The notes: generated from the letters alone by a model not told the origin. Positions 1 through 12,921 are shown, counted from the stretch's first letter. The stretch: 64,000 nt of DNA from Blautia sp. SC05B48 (GCF_005848555.1 NZ_CP040518.1:2619501-2683500), one strand, 5' to 3'. Translations and numbers: made by a program.

Positions 1-1403
1 AGGCCCAGGAAAGAGTCCGGACTGCATTTAAGAACAACCGACTTTGTCTGCCACCAAAAAAAGTAACTGTAAATTTTGCACCTGCCGATATGAAAAAGGA
101 AGGAGCCGGTTTTGACCTGCCTGTGGCGGCTGCAGTACTTGCGGCTGCCGGAATTCTGGAACCGGATCTTCTGGAAGGAGTTATGATCGTAGGAGAGATC
201 AGTCTGAATGGAGAGATCCATGGGGTTGCCGGAGTTTTGCCACGGGTGATCCGCGCAAGAGAGATGGGCTTACGCTTTTGCGTTATTCCGGAGGAAAATA
301 TCCGGGAGGGGAATCTGGTGAAGGATATGCCGGTGTTTGGAGTAAAAAGTCTGAATGACATGATCCGATGTCTGAGAGACCCAAACACTTATACAAATGA
401 GTATCAGGAAAAAGAAAAAACAGAAAATAAACCGGAAAAACCAAATGTTGATTTTGCGGACATCTGCGGGCAGGAAGGAGCCCGGCGCGCGGCCGAGATC
501 GCAGTGAGCGGTTTTCATAATATTCTTTTTATCGGACCGCCAGGATCCGGAAAGACCATGCTGGCAAGACGTCTGCCTACTATTATGCCGGAGATGACAT
601 TTGAGGAAAGCCTGGAAATCACCAAGGTATACAGTGTGGCAGGACTTCTCACGGAAAAAGATCCGCTGATCCGGCAGAGGCCTTTTCGAAGTCCGCATCA
701 TACCAGTTCCCCTCAGGCTCTGGCAGGTGGCGGCAGGATACCGGGACCGGGGGAGATCACTCTTGCACACAGAGGTGTGCTTTTTCTGGATGAGATGCCG
801 GAATTTTCCAGAAAAAGCCTGGAGATCCTGCGTCAGCCGCTGGAAGATAAGGAGATCCATCTGTCCAGAGCTGCCGGAACTTATATTTTTCCGGCCAGTT
901 TTATGCTGGCGGCAGCGATGAATCCCTGTCCCTGCGGATTTTACCCGGATATGAACAGATGTCGCTGTACATCAGGGGAGATCACGCATTATCTTGGAAA
1001 GATCAGCCAGCCTCTCCTGGAGCGTATTGATATCTGCACGGAAGTTCCGGCAGTGAGTTTTTCAAAAATGAAAAAGAAAATTGCAGGGGAATCCTCTGCT
1101 CAAATAAGAAAGAGGGTGGAAGCAGTACAGGAGATCCAGAGAGAACGTTACAAAAAGGAAAAATTTTGCTTCAATGGGGAGCTTGACGGAAGAAAACTGG
1201 AGAAATACTGTGTAATGACGGGAGGGGCAGACAAACTTCTGGAGCAGGCATATGAGCAGTTTCAATTCAGTACCAGAGCATATCATAAGATCCTGAAAAC
1301 GGCCAGGACCATCGCGGATATGGAATCTTCCGAAAAGATAAAGGAAGAACATATCTGCGAGGCGTTGGCTTACCGGGCATATGACAAGAAATACTGGTCA
1401 TAA
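1..1403 (+). CDS. comM: YifB/ComM-family Mg-chelatase-like AAA+ ATPase (5' end outside window)
   Basis: The reading frame is open from base 3, so the gene starts upstream and only about 467 C-terminal residues are visible. The remaining N-terminal part is the end of the Lon-protease-like (ChlI) domain. An AAA+ module follows, with Walker A GPPGSGKT near base 535, Walker B GVLFLDEMPEF near 777, and the family signature NPCPCG near 925. The C-terminal helical Mg-chelatase domain ends with a RAYHKILKTART segment. ComM proteins act as hexameric branch-migration helicases in natural transformation; whether this host is competent is not shown here. dprA follows 25 bp downstream, which fits a DNA-processing operon. 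No frameshift is seen. Confidence 0.93.
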   Translation, partial: AQERVRTAFKNNRLCLPPKKVTVNFAPADMKKEGAGFDLPVAAAVLAAAGILEPDLLEGVMIVGEISLNGEIHGVAGVLPRVIRAREMGLRFCVIPEENIREGNLVKDMPVFGVKSLNDMIRCLRDPNTYTNEYQEKEKTENKPEKPNVDFADICGQEGARRAAEIAVSGFHNILFIGPPGSGKTMLARRLPTIMPEMTFEESLEITKVYSVAGLLTEKDPLIRQRPFRSPHHTSSPQALAGGGRIPGPGEITLAHRGVLFLDEMPEFSRKSLEILRQPLEDKEIHLSRAAGTYIFPASFMLAAAMNPCPCGFYPDMNRCRCTSGEITHYLGKISQPLLERIDICTEVPAVSFSKMKKKIAGESSAQIRKRVEAVQEIQRERYKKEKFCFNGELDGRKLEKYCVMTGGADKLLEQAYEQFQFSTRAYHKILKTARTIADMESSEKIKEEHICEALAYRAYDKKYWS

Positions 1404-1428
1404 AACAGAAAAAAGGAAGGTATTTTAT

Positions 1429-2316
1429 ATGGAAGAAATACAGCAAACAAGGATCCGGTGTGCCCGGAAGGACAGTAGTGTTTATCCGGCAAGACTTAAG
1501 GAACTTCCCGGTATGCCAAAACAATTATATTACATTGGAAGCTTTCCGGATGATGCCAAACCTACAGCGGCGATCGTGGGAGCAAGGCTGTGCAGTCCTT
1601 ACGGACGGATACAGGCCTTTAATTACGGAAAATTCTTAAGCGAACATGGTGTACAGGTGATCAGCGGTATGGCGGCCGGCATTGATGCTGAGGGCCACAA
1701 GGGTGCTCTGGAAGGTGGTACCCCGACCTTTGCCGTGCTGGGAAATGGTGTGGACATCTGTTATCCTTCATCCAGCAGAGGTATTTACCGGAGGATCCCC
1801 GAAAAAAACGGAGGGATCATCAGCGAATATGAACCAGGTACCAAAGGCAGGGCATATTATTTTCCGGCAAGGAACCGGATCATCAGCGGACTGGCAGATC
1901 TGGTGCTTGTGGTGGAAGCAAAAGAAAAGAGCGGATCACTGATCACAGCTGCCTGTGCACTGGAACAGGGGAAGATGGTATATGCCATTCCGGGAGCAGT
2001 AAATGATGCTCTGAGCAGAGGCTGTCACAAGCTGATCTACGACGGAGCAGGAATTGCATACTCTCCGGAAATACTTCTGGATGAGTGGGGATTATCTGTG
2101 AAAAAAAAGACAAATTTGTCTGAAAAAAGCAAGTTAGGACTTGCAACGGATTTGGATTTGGTGTATAGTTGTCTCGATTTACGACCAAAAAATCTGGATC
2201 ATATTATAAGAAAAACCGGTTTTTCACCGGGAAAAACAGCCGGGATCCTGGGACAGCTTATTTTGATGGGGCTTGTGAAGGAAACCGGGAGACAGTATTA
2301 TATCAGACTTGAATAA
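1429..2316 (+). CDS. dprA: DNA-processing protein DprA
   Basis: This 295-residue protein loads RecA onto incoming single-stranded DNA during transformation. The Rossmann-like core is clear: VGAR near the start of the fold, then VISGMAAGIDAEGHKGAL, the nucleotide-fold segment LGNGVD and ARNRIISGLAD. A C-terminal winged-helix segment follows (about residues 235-290). I chose the ATG at 1429 because AAGGAAGG lies 8 bp upstream. The longer frame from 1381 would overlap the upstream stop and has no ribosome site. It lies between comM and topA, the usual Firmicute order. Confidence 0.93.
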   Translation: MEEIQQTRIRCARKDSSVYPARLKELPGMPKQLYYIGSFPDDAKPTAAIVGARLCSPYGRIQAFNYGKFLSEHGVQVISGMAAGIDAEGHKGALEGGTPTFAVLGNGVDICYPSSSRGIYRRIPEKNGGIISEYEPGTKGRAYYFPARNRIISGLADLVLVVEAKEKSGSLITAACALEQGKMVYAIPGAVNDALSRGCHKLIYDGAGIAYSPEILLDEWGLSVKKKTNLSEKSKLGLATDLDLVYSCLDLRPKNLDHIIRKTGFSPGKTAGILGQLILMGLVKETGRQYYIRLE

Positions 2317-2391
2317 ATGCTTTTTTGCCCGGAGATTTGGCAGGAGCTTTTAAGCCGGACAGGAAGGCAGAATGAGATTAGGAGAGGTAAA

Positions 2392-4464
2392 ATGGCCAAA
2401 AATCTGGTGATAGTAGAGTCACCTGCTAAAATGAAGACAGTAAAGAAATTTCTGGGGGCAAATTATACAGTAGAAGCGTCCAACGGTCATGTGAGGGATT
2501 TTCCAAAGAGCCAGTTTGGTATTGACGTGGACAATGATTTTGAACCGAAGTATATTACAATACGTGGAAAGGGTGAGCTTCTTGCAAAACTTCGCAAAGA
2601 AGCAAAAAAAGCAGATAAGATCTATCTTGCAACTGACCCTGACCGTGAGGGAGAAGCAATTTCCTGGCATTTGATGCAGGCTTTGAAGACAGATACTGCA
2701 AAGATGCACAGGATCACATTTAACGAGGTAACAAAAACAGCAGTTAAGGCTTCCATCAAGCAGGCCAGGGAACTGGACATGAACCTGGTAGATGCACAGC
2801 AGGCAAGGCGTATGCTGGATCGTATGGTAGGTTATACCATCAGTCCGCTGCTCTGGGCCAAGGTAAAAAGAGGCTTAAGTGCAGGCCGTGTACAGTCTGT
2901 GGCACTGCGTATCATCTGTGACAGAGAAGATGAGATCAATGCATTCATTCCTGAAGAATACTGGAGCCTGGAGGGTGAATTTCAGGTAAAGGGTGAGAAG
3001 AAGCCGTTGATAGCCAAGTTCTATGGAACGGATAAAAAACTTCCGATCAGAAACCGTCAGGAAATGGATGAGATTCTGAAAAGTCTGGAAGACTGTAAAT
3101 ATGAGATCACAGAAGTAAAAAAAGGTGAGAGGATCAAGAACGCTCCCCTTCCGTTTACCACAAGTACTCTGCAGCAGGAAGCTGCCAAGACATTGAATTT
3201 TTCTACGCAGAAGACTATGCGCCTGGCACAGCAGTTATATGAAGGTGTGGATGTAAAAGGCAGTGGTACGGTAGGTCTGATCTCCTATCTGCGTACAGAT
3301 TCCACTCGAATTTCAGAGGAAGCAGATGCAGCAGCAAGAACTTATATTTCTGAGCAGTATGGTTTAGATTATGTTTCTCAGACAGAGAAGGCAATCAAAA
3401 ACGGACAGAAGATACAGGATGCTCATGAGGCAATCCGTCCTACAGATATTGCGAGGACACCAGTTCTGGTGAAGGAATCCCTGACCAGGGATCAGTTCCG
3501 TTTATATCAGCTGATCTGGAGACGTTTTGCGGCAAGCAGAATGGCACCGGCACGTTATGAGACCACGTCTGTCAAGATCGGAGCAGGTGAGTATGTGTTT
3601 ACGGTTGCGGCATCCAAGGTTGCCTTTGATGGTTTTATGTCTGTGTACACAGAAGAGGGCGATGACAAAAAGGGCAATGTTTTAAGTCAAAGTCTGGAGA
3701 GGGGTATGGAGCTGAAGCTGAAAGAGCTGAAGCCGGAGCAGCATTTTACACAGCCGCCGGCACATTACACAGAGGCGTCACTTGTAAAGACCATGGAAGA
3801 GCTTGGAATCGGACGTCCAAGTACGTATGCGCCGACCATCACAACGATCATCAGCAGACGCTATGTATCCAAGGAACAGAAAAATCTTTACGTCACAGAG
3901 CTTGGAGAGGTTGTTAATAATATTATGAAACAGGCTTTTCCAAGTATTGTGGATGTAAACTTTACAGCAACTATGGAGGGGCTTTTGGACTGCGTGGAAG
4001 CTGGTACTGTACAGTGGAAAACGGTTGTACGTAACTTCTATCCGGATCTGAAGCATGATGTGGATGAGGCTGAAAAAGAACTTGAGAAAGTTGATATACA
4101 GGATGAGGTTACGGATGTGATCTGCGACAACTGTGGCCGCAACATGGTGATCAAGTATGGTCCTCATGGAAGATTTCTTGCATGTCCCGGATTTCCGGAC
4201 TGCCGTAATACAAAACCATATTATGAGAAAATCGGTGTTGCATGTCCGAAGTGCGGCGGCGAAATTGTCATGAAAAAAACGAAAAAAGGCAGAAAATATT
4301 ACGGATGTGAGAATAATCCGGAATGTGATTTTATGTCCTGGCAGAAACCTTCTGCAAAGAAATGTCCGAAATGTGGTAATTATATGCTCGAAAAGGGAAA
4401 TAAACTGGTTTGTAGCCAGGAAACCTGTGGATATGTGGAACAAAAACCAAAAGATGAAGATTGA
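2392..4464 (+). CDS. topA: DNA topoisomerase I (type IA)
   Basis: This 690-residue enzyme relaxes negative supercoils by transient single-strand cleavage. It opens with the Toprim motif VIVESPAKMKTV and has the metal-binding stretch TDPDREGEAISWH near residues 80-95. The active-site tyrosine lies in SYLRTDSTRIS (about Tyr299). The C-terminus carries three four-cysteine zinc ribbons (starting CDNCG, CPKCGG and CPKCGN), the usual number for Firmicute TopA. The start at 2392 follows AGGAGAG; an in-frame ATG at 2317 lacks a ribosome site. It is probably co-transcribed with dprA, only 75 bp away. Confidence 0.96.
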   Translation: MAKNLVIVESPAKMKTVKKFLGANYTVEASNGHVRDFPKSQFGIDVDNDFEPKYITIRGKGELLAKLRKEAKKADKIYLATDPDREGEAISWHLMQALKTDTAKMHRITFNEVTKTAVKASIKQARELDMNLVDAQQARRMLDRMVGYTISPLLWAKVKRGLSAGRVQSVALRIICDREDEINAFIPEEYWSLEGEFQVKGEKKPLIAKFYGTDKKLPIRNRQEMDEILKSLEDCKYEITEVKKGERIKNAPLPFTTSTLQQEAAKTLNFSTQKTMRLAQQLYEGVDVKGSGTVGLISYLRTDSTRISEEADAAARTYISEQYGLDYVSQTEKAIKNGQKIQDAHEAIRPTDIARTPVLVKESLTRDQFRLYQLIWRRFAASRMAPARYETTSVKIGAGEYVFTVAASKVAFDGFMSVYTEEGDDKKGNVLSQSLERGMELKLKELKPEQHFTQPPAHYTEASLVKTMEELGIGRPSTYAPTITTIISRRYVSKEQKNLYVTELGEVVNNIMKQAFPSIVDVNFTATMEGLLDCVEAGTVQWKTVVRNFYPDLKHDVDEAEKELEKVDIQDEVTDVICDNCGRNMVIKYGPHGRFLACPGFPDCRNTKPYYEKIGVACPKCGGEIVMKKTKKGRKYYGCENNPECDFMSWQKPSAKKCPKCGNYMLEKGNKLVCSQETCGYVEQKPKDED

Positions 4465-4485
4465 TCGAAAAAATGCTTTTCTATT

Positions 4486-4500
4486 AATTTTCAGAAAATC
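4486..4500. promoter_or_regulatory. CodY box upstream of codY
   Basis: AATTTTCAGAAAATC matches the published CodY consensus AATTTTCWGAAAATT at 14 of 15 positions. It sits just downstream of the topA stop and about 32 bp ahead of the -35 element of the codY promoter, a plausible autoregulatory site. Confidence 0.7.
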
Positions 4501-4531
4501 CCGTTAAAAATAAAAAAAATATAAAAATGTC

Positions 4532-4560
4532 TTGTAAATTTCCAGAATAACGTGTAATAT
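4532..4560 (+). promoter_or_regulatory. codY promoter (sigma-A type)
   Basis: TTGTAA and TAATAT are separated by exactly 17 bp. The -10 lies 50 bp before the codY ATG. It gives codY its own transcription start independent of topA. Confidence 0.65.
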
Positions 4561-4610
4561 TAGACTAGAAAAACGATTTCTTTCAAGGTACGAAAGTGAA
4601 AGGAGGAAAA

Positions 4611-5396
4611 ATGAGCGTTCAGTTGCTAGATAAAACTAGAAAAATCAATAAGCTTCTGCATAACAGCAGCTCAAGCAAGGTAGTGTTTAACGACATTTGT
4701 CAGGTGCTCATGGAAACCTTAAGTTCCAATATCCTGGTACTCAGTAAGAAAGGTAAGGTTCTGGGAGTCAGTATCTGCCCGGGTGTGGATGAGATCACAG
4801 AGCTGATCGATGACAAGATTGGCGGACATATCGACCCGTTATTAAATGAGAGATTTCTTGGTGTTCTTTCCACAAAGGAGAATGTCAATCTCCAGACACT
4901 TGGCTTTGAGCATGTACCCGGAAATTATCAGGGAATCGTGAATCCGATCGATATTGCAGGTGAGAGACTGGGAACGTTATTCATGTACCGCAATGATCAT
5001 CCCTATGATATTGAAGATATTATCGTCAGCGAGTATGGTACAACAGTTGTAGGCCTGGAAATGATGCGTGCGGTTCATGATGAGAACGCGGAAGAAGACA
5101 GAAAACAGCAGATCGTTAAATCGGCATTCAGTACACTGTCCTTCTCAGAGCTTGAGGCGATCATCCATATCTTTGATGAGCTGGATGGGGATGAGGGTAT
5201 CCTGGTTGCCAGCAAGATTGCTGACCGTGTAGGTATCACCAGATCTGTGATCGTAAATGCATTGCGTAAATTCGAGAGTGCAGGTGTGATCGAATCCCGT
5301 TCATCCGGTATGAAGGGAACTTACATTAAAGTTCTTAATGAAGTGATCTTTGATGAGCTTGAGGAGATAAAAGCACAGAGAAGCAAGAAGGCATAA
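4611..5396 (+). CDS. codY: GTP/branched-chain-amino-acid-responsive global repressor CodY
   Basis: At 261 residues this is the usual family length (259 in Bacillus subtilis). It starts with the family signature MSVQLLDKTRKIN after an AGGAGG ribosome site ending 4 bp before the ATG. The N-terminal two-thirds is the GAF effector domain. The C-terminal winged helix-turn-helix has the nearly invariant ASKIADRVGITRSVIVNALR followed by a GMKGTYIKV wing. CodY represses biosynthetic, transport and competence genes when GTP and branched-chain amino acids are plentiful. The upstream CodY box implies autoregulation. Confidence 0.97.
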   Translation: MSVQLLDKTRKINKLLHNSSSSKVVFNDICQVLMETLSSNILVLSKKGKVLGVSICPGVDEITELIDDKIGGHIDPLLNERFLGVLSTKENVNLQTLGFEHVPGNYQGIVNPIDIAGERLGTLFMYRNDHPYDIEDIIVSEYGTTVVGLEMMRAVHDENAEEDRKQQIVKSAFSTLSFSELEAIIHIFDELDGDEGILVASKIADRVGITRSVIVNALRKFESAGVIESRSSGMKGTYIKVLNEVIFDELEEIKAQRSKKA

Positions 5397-5445
5397 TGTG
5401 ATCAGCACTGTCAGATGCTTGATATAAGATAAAGAACGTGACAAA

Positions 5446-5480
5446 AGAGACTTCCCGTTATCGTGGGAGTCTCTTTTTTG
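5446..5480 (+). terminator. Rho-independent terminator after codY
   Basis: AGAGACTTCCC pairs with GGGAGTCTCT across an 8-base loop, with one bulge, followed by a T run. Confidence 0.8.
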
Positions 5481-5588
5481 TCTGTTTCATAAAATCAAAA
5501 TAAATAATGAAATTAAGAAAACAAGAGAAAAAAAGAGTATTAAAGAGATAAAATTAGAATAATATAGAAAAACTATATCTTAAAAGGG

Positions 5589-5617
5589 TTGCGAAAATAT
5601 GTGAAATTCACTAATAT
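5589..5617 (+). promoter_or_regulatory. groESL promoter
   Basis: TTGCGA (5589-5594) and TAATAT (5612-5617) are separated by 17 bp. The start point would fall just before or within the CIRCE operator. Confidence 0.75.
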
Positions 5618-5628
5618 AGCCATAGTGA

Positions 5629-5655
5629 TTAGCACTCGTAGAAAGTGAGTGCTAG
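5629..5655. promoter_or_regulatory. CIRCE operator (HrcA binding site)
   Basis: TTAGCACTC, nine bases, then GAGTGCTAG. This matches the CIRCE inverted repeat at 17 of 18 arm positions. It lies 12 bp after the -10, so HrcA would block initiation of groESL until heat or unfolded protein inactivates it. hrcA itself is not in the window. Confidence 0.95.
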
Positions 5656-5693
5656 CAGACGAAGATGGAACTTATAAAGGAGGAACATAGATC

Positions 5694-5978
5694 ATGAAGT
5701 TAGTACCTTTAGGCGACAGAGTAGTATTAAAACAGGTTGAAGCAGAAGAAACAACAGCATCCGGGATTGTGCTTCCGGGACAGGCACAGGAGAAACCACA
5801 GCAGGCAGAGGTTATTGCAGTTGGACCTGGCGGAGTTGTAAACGGGAAAGAAGTAAAAATGGAAGTAGAAGTCGGAAATACTGTTATCTATTCCAAATAT
5901 GCAGGAACAGAAGTAAAGATGGATGGAACTGATTATATTATTGTAAAGCAGGAAGATATCCTGGCAATCATTAAATAA
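5694..5978 (+). CDS. groES: Co-chaperonin GroES (Hsp10)
   Basis: This 94-residue protein starts [14 protein letters not shown] after an AAAGGAGG site. It has the mobile-loop segment [11 protein letters not shown] (about residues 19-29) that contacts GroEL, and ends in the typical [14 protein letters not shown]. Seven copies cap the GroEL ring. It is first gene of the CIRCE-controlled operon, with groEL 47 bp downstream. Confidence 0.98.
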   Translation: MKLVPLGDRVVLKQVEAEETTASGIVLPGQAQEKPQQAEVIAVGPGGVVNGKEVKMEVEVGNTVIYSKYAGTEVKMDGTDYIIVKQEDILAIIK

Positions 5979-6007
5979 TATAAACATCTTATCGTATATC
6001 AATATAA

Positions 6008-7645
<1,638 letters not shown>

Positions 7646-7677
7646 TTTCAATCAGGCAGGTAAATAATTTACAAAAT

Positions 7678-7714
7678 GAGAGGGCCTGCGTCATGGACGC
7701 GGCTCTCTTTTTGT
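7678..7714 (+). terminator. Rho-independent terminator after groEL
   Basis: GAGAGGGCCTGCGTC and GACGCGGCTCTC pair around a short loop (GCGTC/GACGC at the tip, GAGAG/CTCTC at the base), followed by TTTTT. Confidence 0.75.
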
Positions 7715-7758
7715 GTTATAATCAAAAGAAATCAGTAAATTACGAAAGGAAGAAGCAA

Positions 7759-8258
7759 ATGAGTGACTTATATTCAGAACTTCTGGTAAAGAAGAAACAG
7801 ACAGGGAAGGATCTTGTTGTAAAATACGGTCTTATTGCACTGACCGTGATCATGGTTCTGGGAGGTCTGGTGCTGAATGCACTTCTTCTGGTTCCGGCTA
7901 TCGCTCTTGGTGTTGCATGTTATTTTGTGATTCCGAAAACAGACCTGGAATATGAATATCTGTTTGTTAACGGGGAACTGGATATTGATATGATCATGTC
8001 CAAGTCAAAGAGGAAAAGAGTAAAATCACTCCAGCTTGCGGAGGCTGATCTTGTGGCACCTCTGAAATCCCACAGAATGGATTATTACAACGGAAATCAG
8101 AAGATGAAAACCATAGACTTTTCCTCAGGGATTGAGGATCATAAGCGCTATGCCATGATCGTAAGAGACAGCGGAGAAACCTGCAAGGTGATCCTGGAGC
8201 TGGATGATGAACTTGCCAATACCATGAAAAATTCTGCACCGAGTAAAGTTTTTTTGGA

Positions 8259-8262
<4 letters not shown>
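7759..8262 (+). CDS. Small two-helix membrane protein, DUF6106-like (paralogue 1)
   Basis: This 167-residue protein has no function known to me. Residues about 24-60 form two hydrophobic helices separated by a short turn (LIALTVIMVLGGLVLNALLL and VPAIALGVACYFVI). A charged soluble C-terminal domain follows. The start at 7759 has AAAGGAAGA upstream. A homologue lies at 55219-55731, and the two share the pattern YEY-NGxLxID-RK-YxMIxR-TMK-KVF. The family assignment is from memory of similar Lachnospiraceae proteins and is tentative. Its stop codon overlaps the guaB -35 element. Confidence 0.75.
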
Positions 8263-10614
<2,352 letters not shown>

Positions 10615-10657
10615 AGTGTTATTGTTTATTTTGTGAGCAACAAGAAGTCTGGAAAAA

Positions 10658-10672
10658 TAATTTCTGAAAATA
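10658..10672. promoter_or_regulatory. Possible CodY-like box before the purine promoter
   Basis: TAATTTCTGAAAATA matches the CodY consensus at 12 of 15 positions, with the central TTTCTGAAAAT intact. It abuts the -35 element at 10678. CodY is encoded in this window, and in related Firmicutes it responds to GTP, so repression of purine genes would make sense. This is inference. Confidence 0.4.
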
Positions 10673-10677
10673 GGGGC

Positions 10678-10706
10678 TTGAAAATTAAGAAGAAGTATTG
10701 TAGTAT
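10678..10706 (+). promoter_or_regulatory. Promoter of the ZTP riboswitch / purine operon
   Basis: TTGAAA (10678-10683), 17 bp, TAGTAT (10701-10706). Initiation would fall a few bases before the aptamer. Confidence 0.7.
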
Positions 10707-10713
10707 AACAGCA

Positions 10714-10788
10714 GAAGCTGCATGACTGGCGGAAAGTAGGATCACCTACAGGGAGTGCAGTGAAGTGAGAAGCCGACCGCCTGGGCAG
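10714..10788 (+). ncRNA. ZTP (pfl) riboswitch aptamer
   Basis: The segment has the pfl/ZTP layout. A first stem-loop domain contains CATGACTGGCGGAA, GATCACC and AGGGAGTGCAGTG. A short linker leads to the conserved 3' pseudoknot stem GCCGACCGCCTGGGCA. ZTP/ZMP riboswitches sense 10-formyl-THF shortage through accumulated AICAR ribotide. The downstream genes are the two last steps of IMP synthesis, exactly the expected targets. The CCGCCTGG of the aptamer is also the 5' arm of the terminator that follows, which gives an obvious ON-switch mechanism. Confidence 0.92.
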
Positions 10789-10817
10789 CCTGATAAGGGG
10801 TGTCCAGGCGGTTTTTT
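10777..10817 (+). terminator. Riboswitch-controlled terminator
   Basis: CCGCCTGG (10777-10784) pairs with CCAGGCGG (10804-10811), then a run of six T. The 5' arm is shared with the aptamer pseudoknot, so ligand binding should prevent termination. Confidence 0.9.
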
Positions 10818-10879
10818 GTTACCGTTCATATCCTGGGATAAGCCCTGGGCCTTACATTAGACAAGGAGGACTGTGAAAA

Positions 10880-11593
10880 ATGACGACATTTTCACTTGAA
10901 AAAGAACTGAAAGAAAATTCCTATCCGGGAAGAGGAATTGTGATCGGACGTTCCGCTGACGGGAAACATGCAGTTACTGCATATTTTATTATGGGAAGAA
11001 GCGAGAACAGCAGAAACCGTATTTTTGTTGAGGATGGGGAAGGAATCCGTACACAGGCTTTTGATCCATCCAAGCTTACAGACCCGAGCCTGATCATCTA
11101 TGCACCGGTACGTGTCCTTGGAAATAAGACCATTGTAACAAATGGTGATCAGACAGATACGATCTATGAGGGAATGGACAGACAGCTTACCTTTGAACAG
11201 TCTCTCCGCAGCAGAGAGTTTGAGCCGGATGCGCCGAACTATACACCTCGTATTTCAGGCGTTCTTCATGTTGAAAACGGTAAATTCAATTATGCGATGT
11301 CTATTTTAAAGAGCAATAACGGAAATCCGGATTCCTGTCTTCGTTATACATTCGCCTATGAGAATGCGGCAGCAGGACAGGGACGTTTTATCCATACTTA
11401 TAAATGTGATGGAAATCCACTTCCAAGTTTCGAGGGAGAGCCGAAGCTGGTAGAGATCCCAAGCGATATTGATGAATTTGCGGATCTCCTCTGGAAGAGC
11501 CTGAACCAGGATAATAAAGTTTCTCTCTTTGTTCGTTTTATTGACATTGAGACAGGAAAATATGAATCCAGGATTGTAAACAAGAATAAATAA
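10880..11593 (+). CDS. IMP cyclohydrolase (PurO-like family)
   Basis: This 237-residue protein closes FAICAR to IMP. It resembles the stand-alone cyclohydrolase family (IMP_cyclohyd) rather than the N-terminal MGS-like domain of bifunctional PurH. Visible cues are the N-terminal YPGRGIVIGRSADGKHAVTAYFIMGRSENSRNR and the later NYTPRISGV segment. An AAGGAGGA site precedes the ATG. It is first gene after the ZTP riboswitch and is followed 38 bp later by the formyltransferase, so the pair replaces bifunctional PurH. The family name rests on recognition only. Confidence 0.88.
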   Translation: MTTFSLEKELKENSYPGRGIVIGRSADGKHAVTAYFIMGRSENSRNRIFVEDGEGIRTQAFDPSKLTDPSLIIYAPVRVLGNKTIVTNGDQTDTIYEGMDRQLTFEQSLRSREFEPDAPNYTPRISGVLHVENGKFNYAMSILKSNNGNPDSCLRYTFAYENAAAGQGRFIHTYKCDGNPLPSFEGEPKLVEIPSDIDEFADLLWKSLNQDNKVSLFVRFIDIETGKYESRIVNKNK

Positions 11594-11631
11594 GAAAATA
11601 GGGATATCACAGAGAACGGAGGAGCTTTTTC

Positions 11632-12816
11632 ATGAAAGAATTACAGTTAAAATATGGATGTAACCCAAATCAGAAACCATCAAAGATCTATATGGCAGAT
11701 GGAAGTGAGCTTCCGATCCAGGTACTCTCCGGAAGACCAGGATACATCAACTTCCTGGATGCTTTTAATGGCTGGCAGCTGGTACGTGACCTTAAGAAAG
11801 CAACCGGACTTCCGGCAGCAACTTCATTTAAGCATGTATCTCCGGCAGGTGCTTCCATCGGACTCCCACTGAATGAGACACTGGCAAAGATCTATTGGGT
11901 AGACGATATGGACTGGAAGAATTTTTCTCCGCTTGCATGTGCGTATGCAAGAGCAAGAGGTGCAGATCGTATGTCATCATTTGGTGATTTTATTTCTCTT
12001 TCTGATGTCTGCGACAAAGATACCGCAATACTGATCAAGAGAGAGGTTTCTGATGGTGTGATCGCACCTGGATATACAGAGGAGGCTCTTGAAATTCTGA
12101 AGCAGAAGAAAAAAGGCAATTACAATGTGATCCAGATTGATGAAAACTATGTTCCGGAACCTTTGGAGCACAAACAGGTATTTGGAGTCACTTTTGAGCA
12201 GGGCCGCCAGGAGCTGGCAATTGATGATGCGCTGATCTCCAATATTGTAACAGAGAATAAAGAGCTTACGGAAGAAGCCAAGAGAGATATGAAGGTTTCT
12301 CTGATCATCCTGAAATATACACAGTCCAATTCCGTATGCTTTGTTAAGGACGGACAGGCTATCGGCGTTGGTGCAGGACAGCAGTCCCGTGTACATTGCA
12401 CACGCCTTGCAGGCCAGAAGGCAGATAACTGGTATCTCCGTCAGTGCCCGAAGGTACTGGAGCTTCCGTTTAAAGACACGATCACACGTGCGGAGAGAGA
12501 TAATGCCATTGATGTTTACATTGGTGAGGAATATATGGATGTCCTTGCAGATGGTGCGTGGGAAAAGACATTCACAGAGAAGCCGGAAGTGTTCACAAAA
12601 GAAGAGAAGAGAGCATGGCTGGATGGTCTTACCGGTGTGACACTGGGATCCGATGCATTCTTCCCGTTCAGTGATAATATTGAGCGCGCATATAAGAGCG
12701 GTGTAAAATATATTGCAGAGCCGGGCGGATCTGTCCGTGATGACGCAGTTATCGATACATGTAATAAGTATGGAATGGTGATGGCATTTACTGGAATCCG
12801 CCTTTTCCACCACTAA
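11632..12816 (+). CDS. AICAR formyltransferase (stand-alone PurH C-domain type)
   Basis: This 394-residue protein transfers a formyl group from 10-formyl-THF to AICAR. It begins MKELQLKYGCNPNQKPSKIY and has the transformylase signatures ATSFKHVSPAG and SNSVCFVKDGQAIGVGAGQQSRVHCTRLAG. It ends SDAFFPFSDNIERA…GGSVRDDAVIDTC as in PurH. The N-terminal cyclohydrolase half of PurH is absent; that reaction is supplied by the upstream gene. A GGAGGAG site precedes the ATG, and a strong terminator follows the gene. Confidence 0.94.
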   Translation: MKELQLKYGCNPNQKPSKIYMADGSELPIQVLSGRPGYINFLDAFNGWQLVRDLKKATGLPAATSFKHVSPAGASIGLPLNETLAKIYWVDDMDWKNFSPLACAYARARGADRMSSFGDFISLSDVCDKDTAILIKREVSDGVIAPGYTEEALEILKQKKKGNYNVIQIDENYVPEPLEHKQVFGVTFEQGRQELAIDDALISNIVTENKELTEEAKRDMKVSLIILKYTQSNSVCFVKDGQAIGVGAGQQSRVHCTRLAGQKADNWYLRQCPKVLELPFKDTITRAERDNAIDVYIGEEYMDVLADGAWEKTFTEKPEVFTKEEKRAWLDGLTGVTLGSDAFFPFSDNIERAYKSGVKYIAEPGGSVRDDAVIDTCNKYGMVMAFTGIRLFHH

Positions 12817-12869
12817 AAGATATATATCATGACCATGATAAGCGGCTGAAATAAAAGATAAAAAATATA

Positions 12870-12921
12870 AAGTCCCGAATCTGAATTTCTGGAAAAAAGA
12901 AATCAGATTCGGGACTTTTTG
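12870..12921 (+). terminator. Rho-independent terminator of the purine operon
   Basis: AGTCCCGAATCTGA (from 12871) pairs perfectly with TCAGATTCGGGACT (12903-12916), followed by a T run. Confidence 0.9.
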
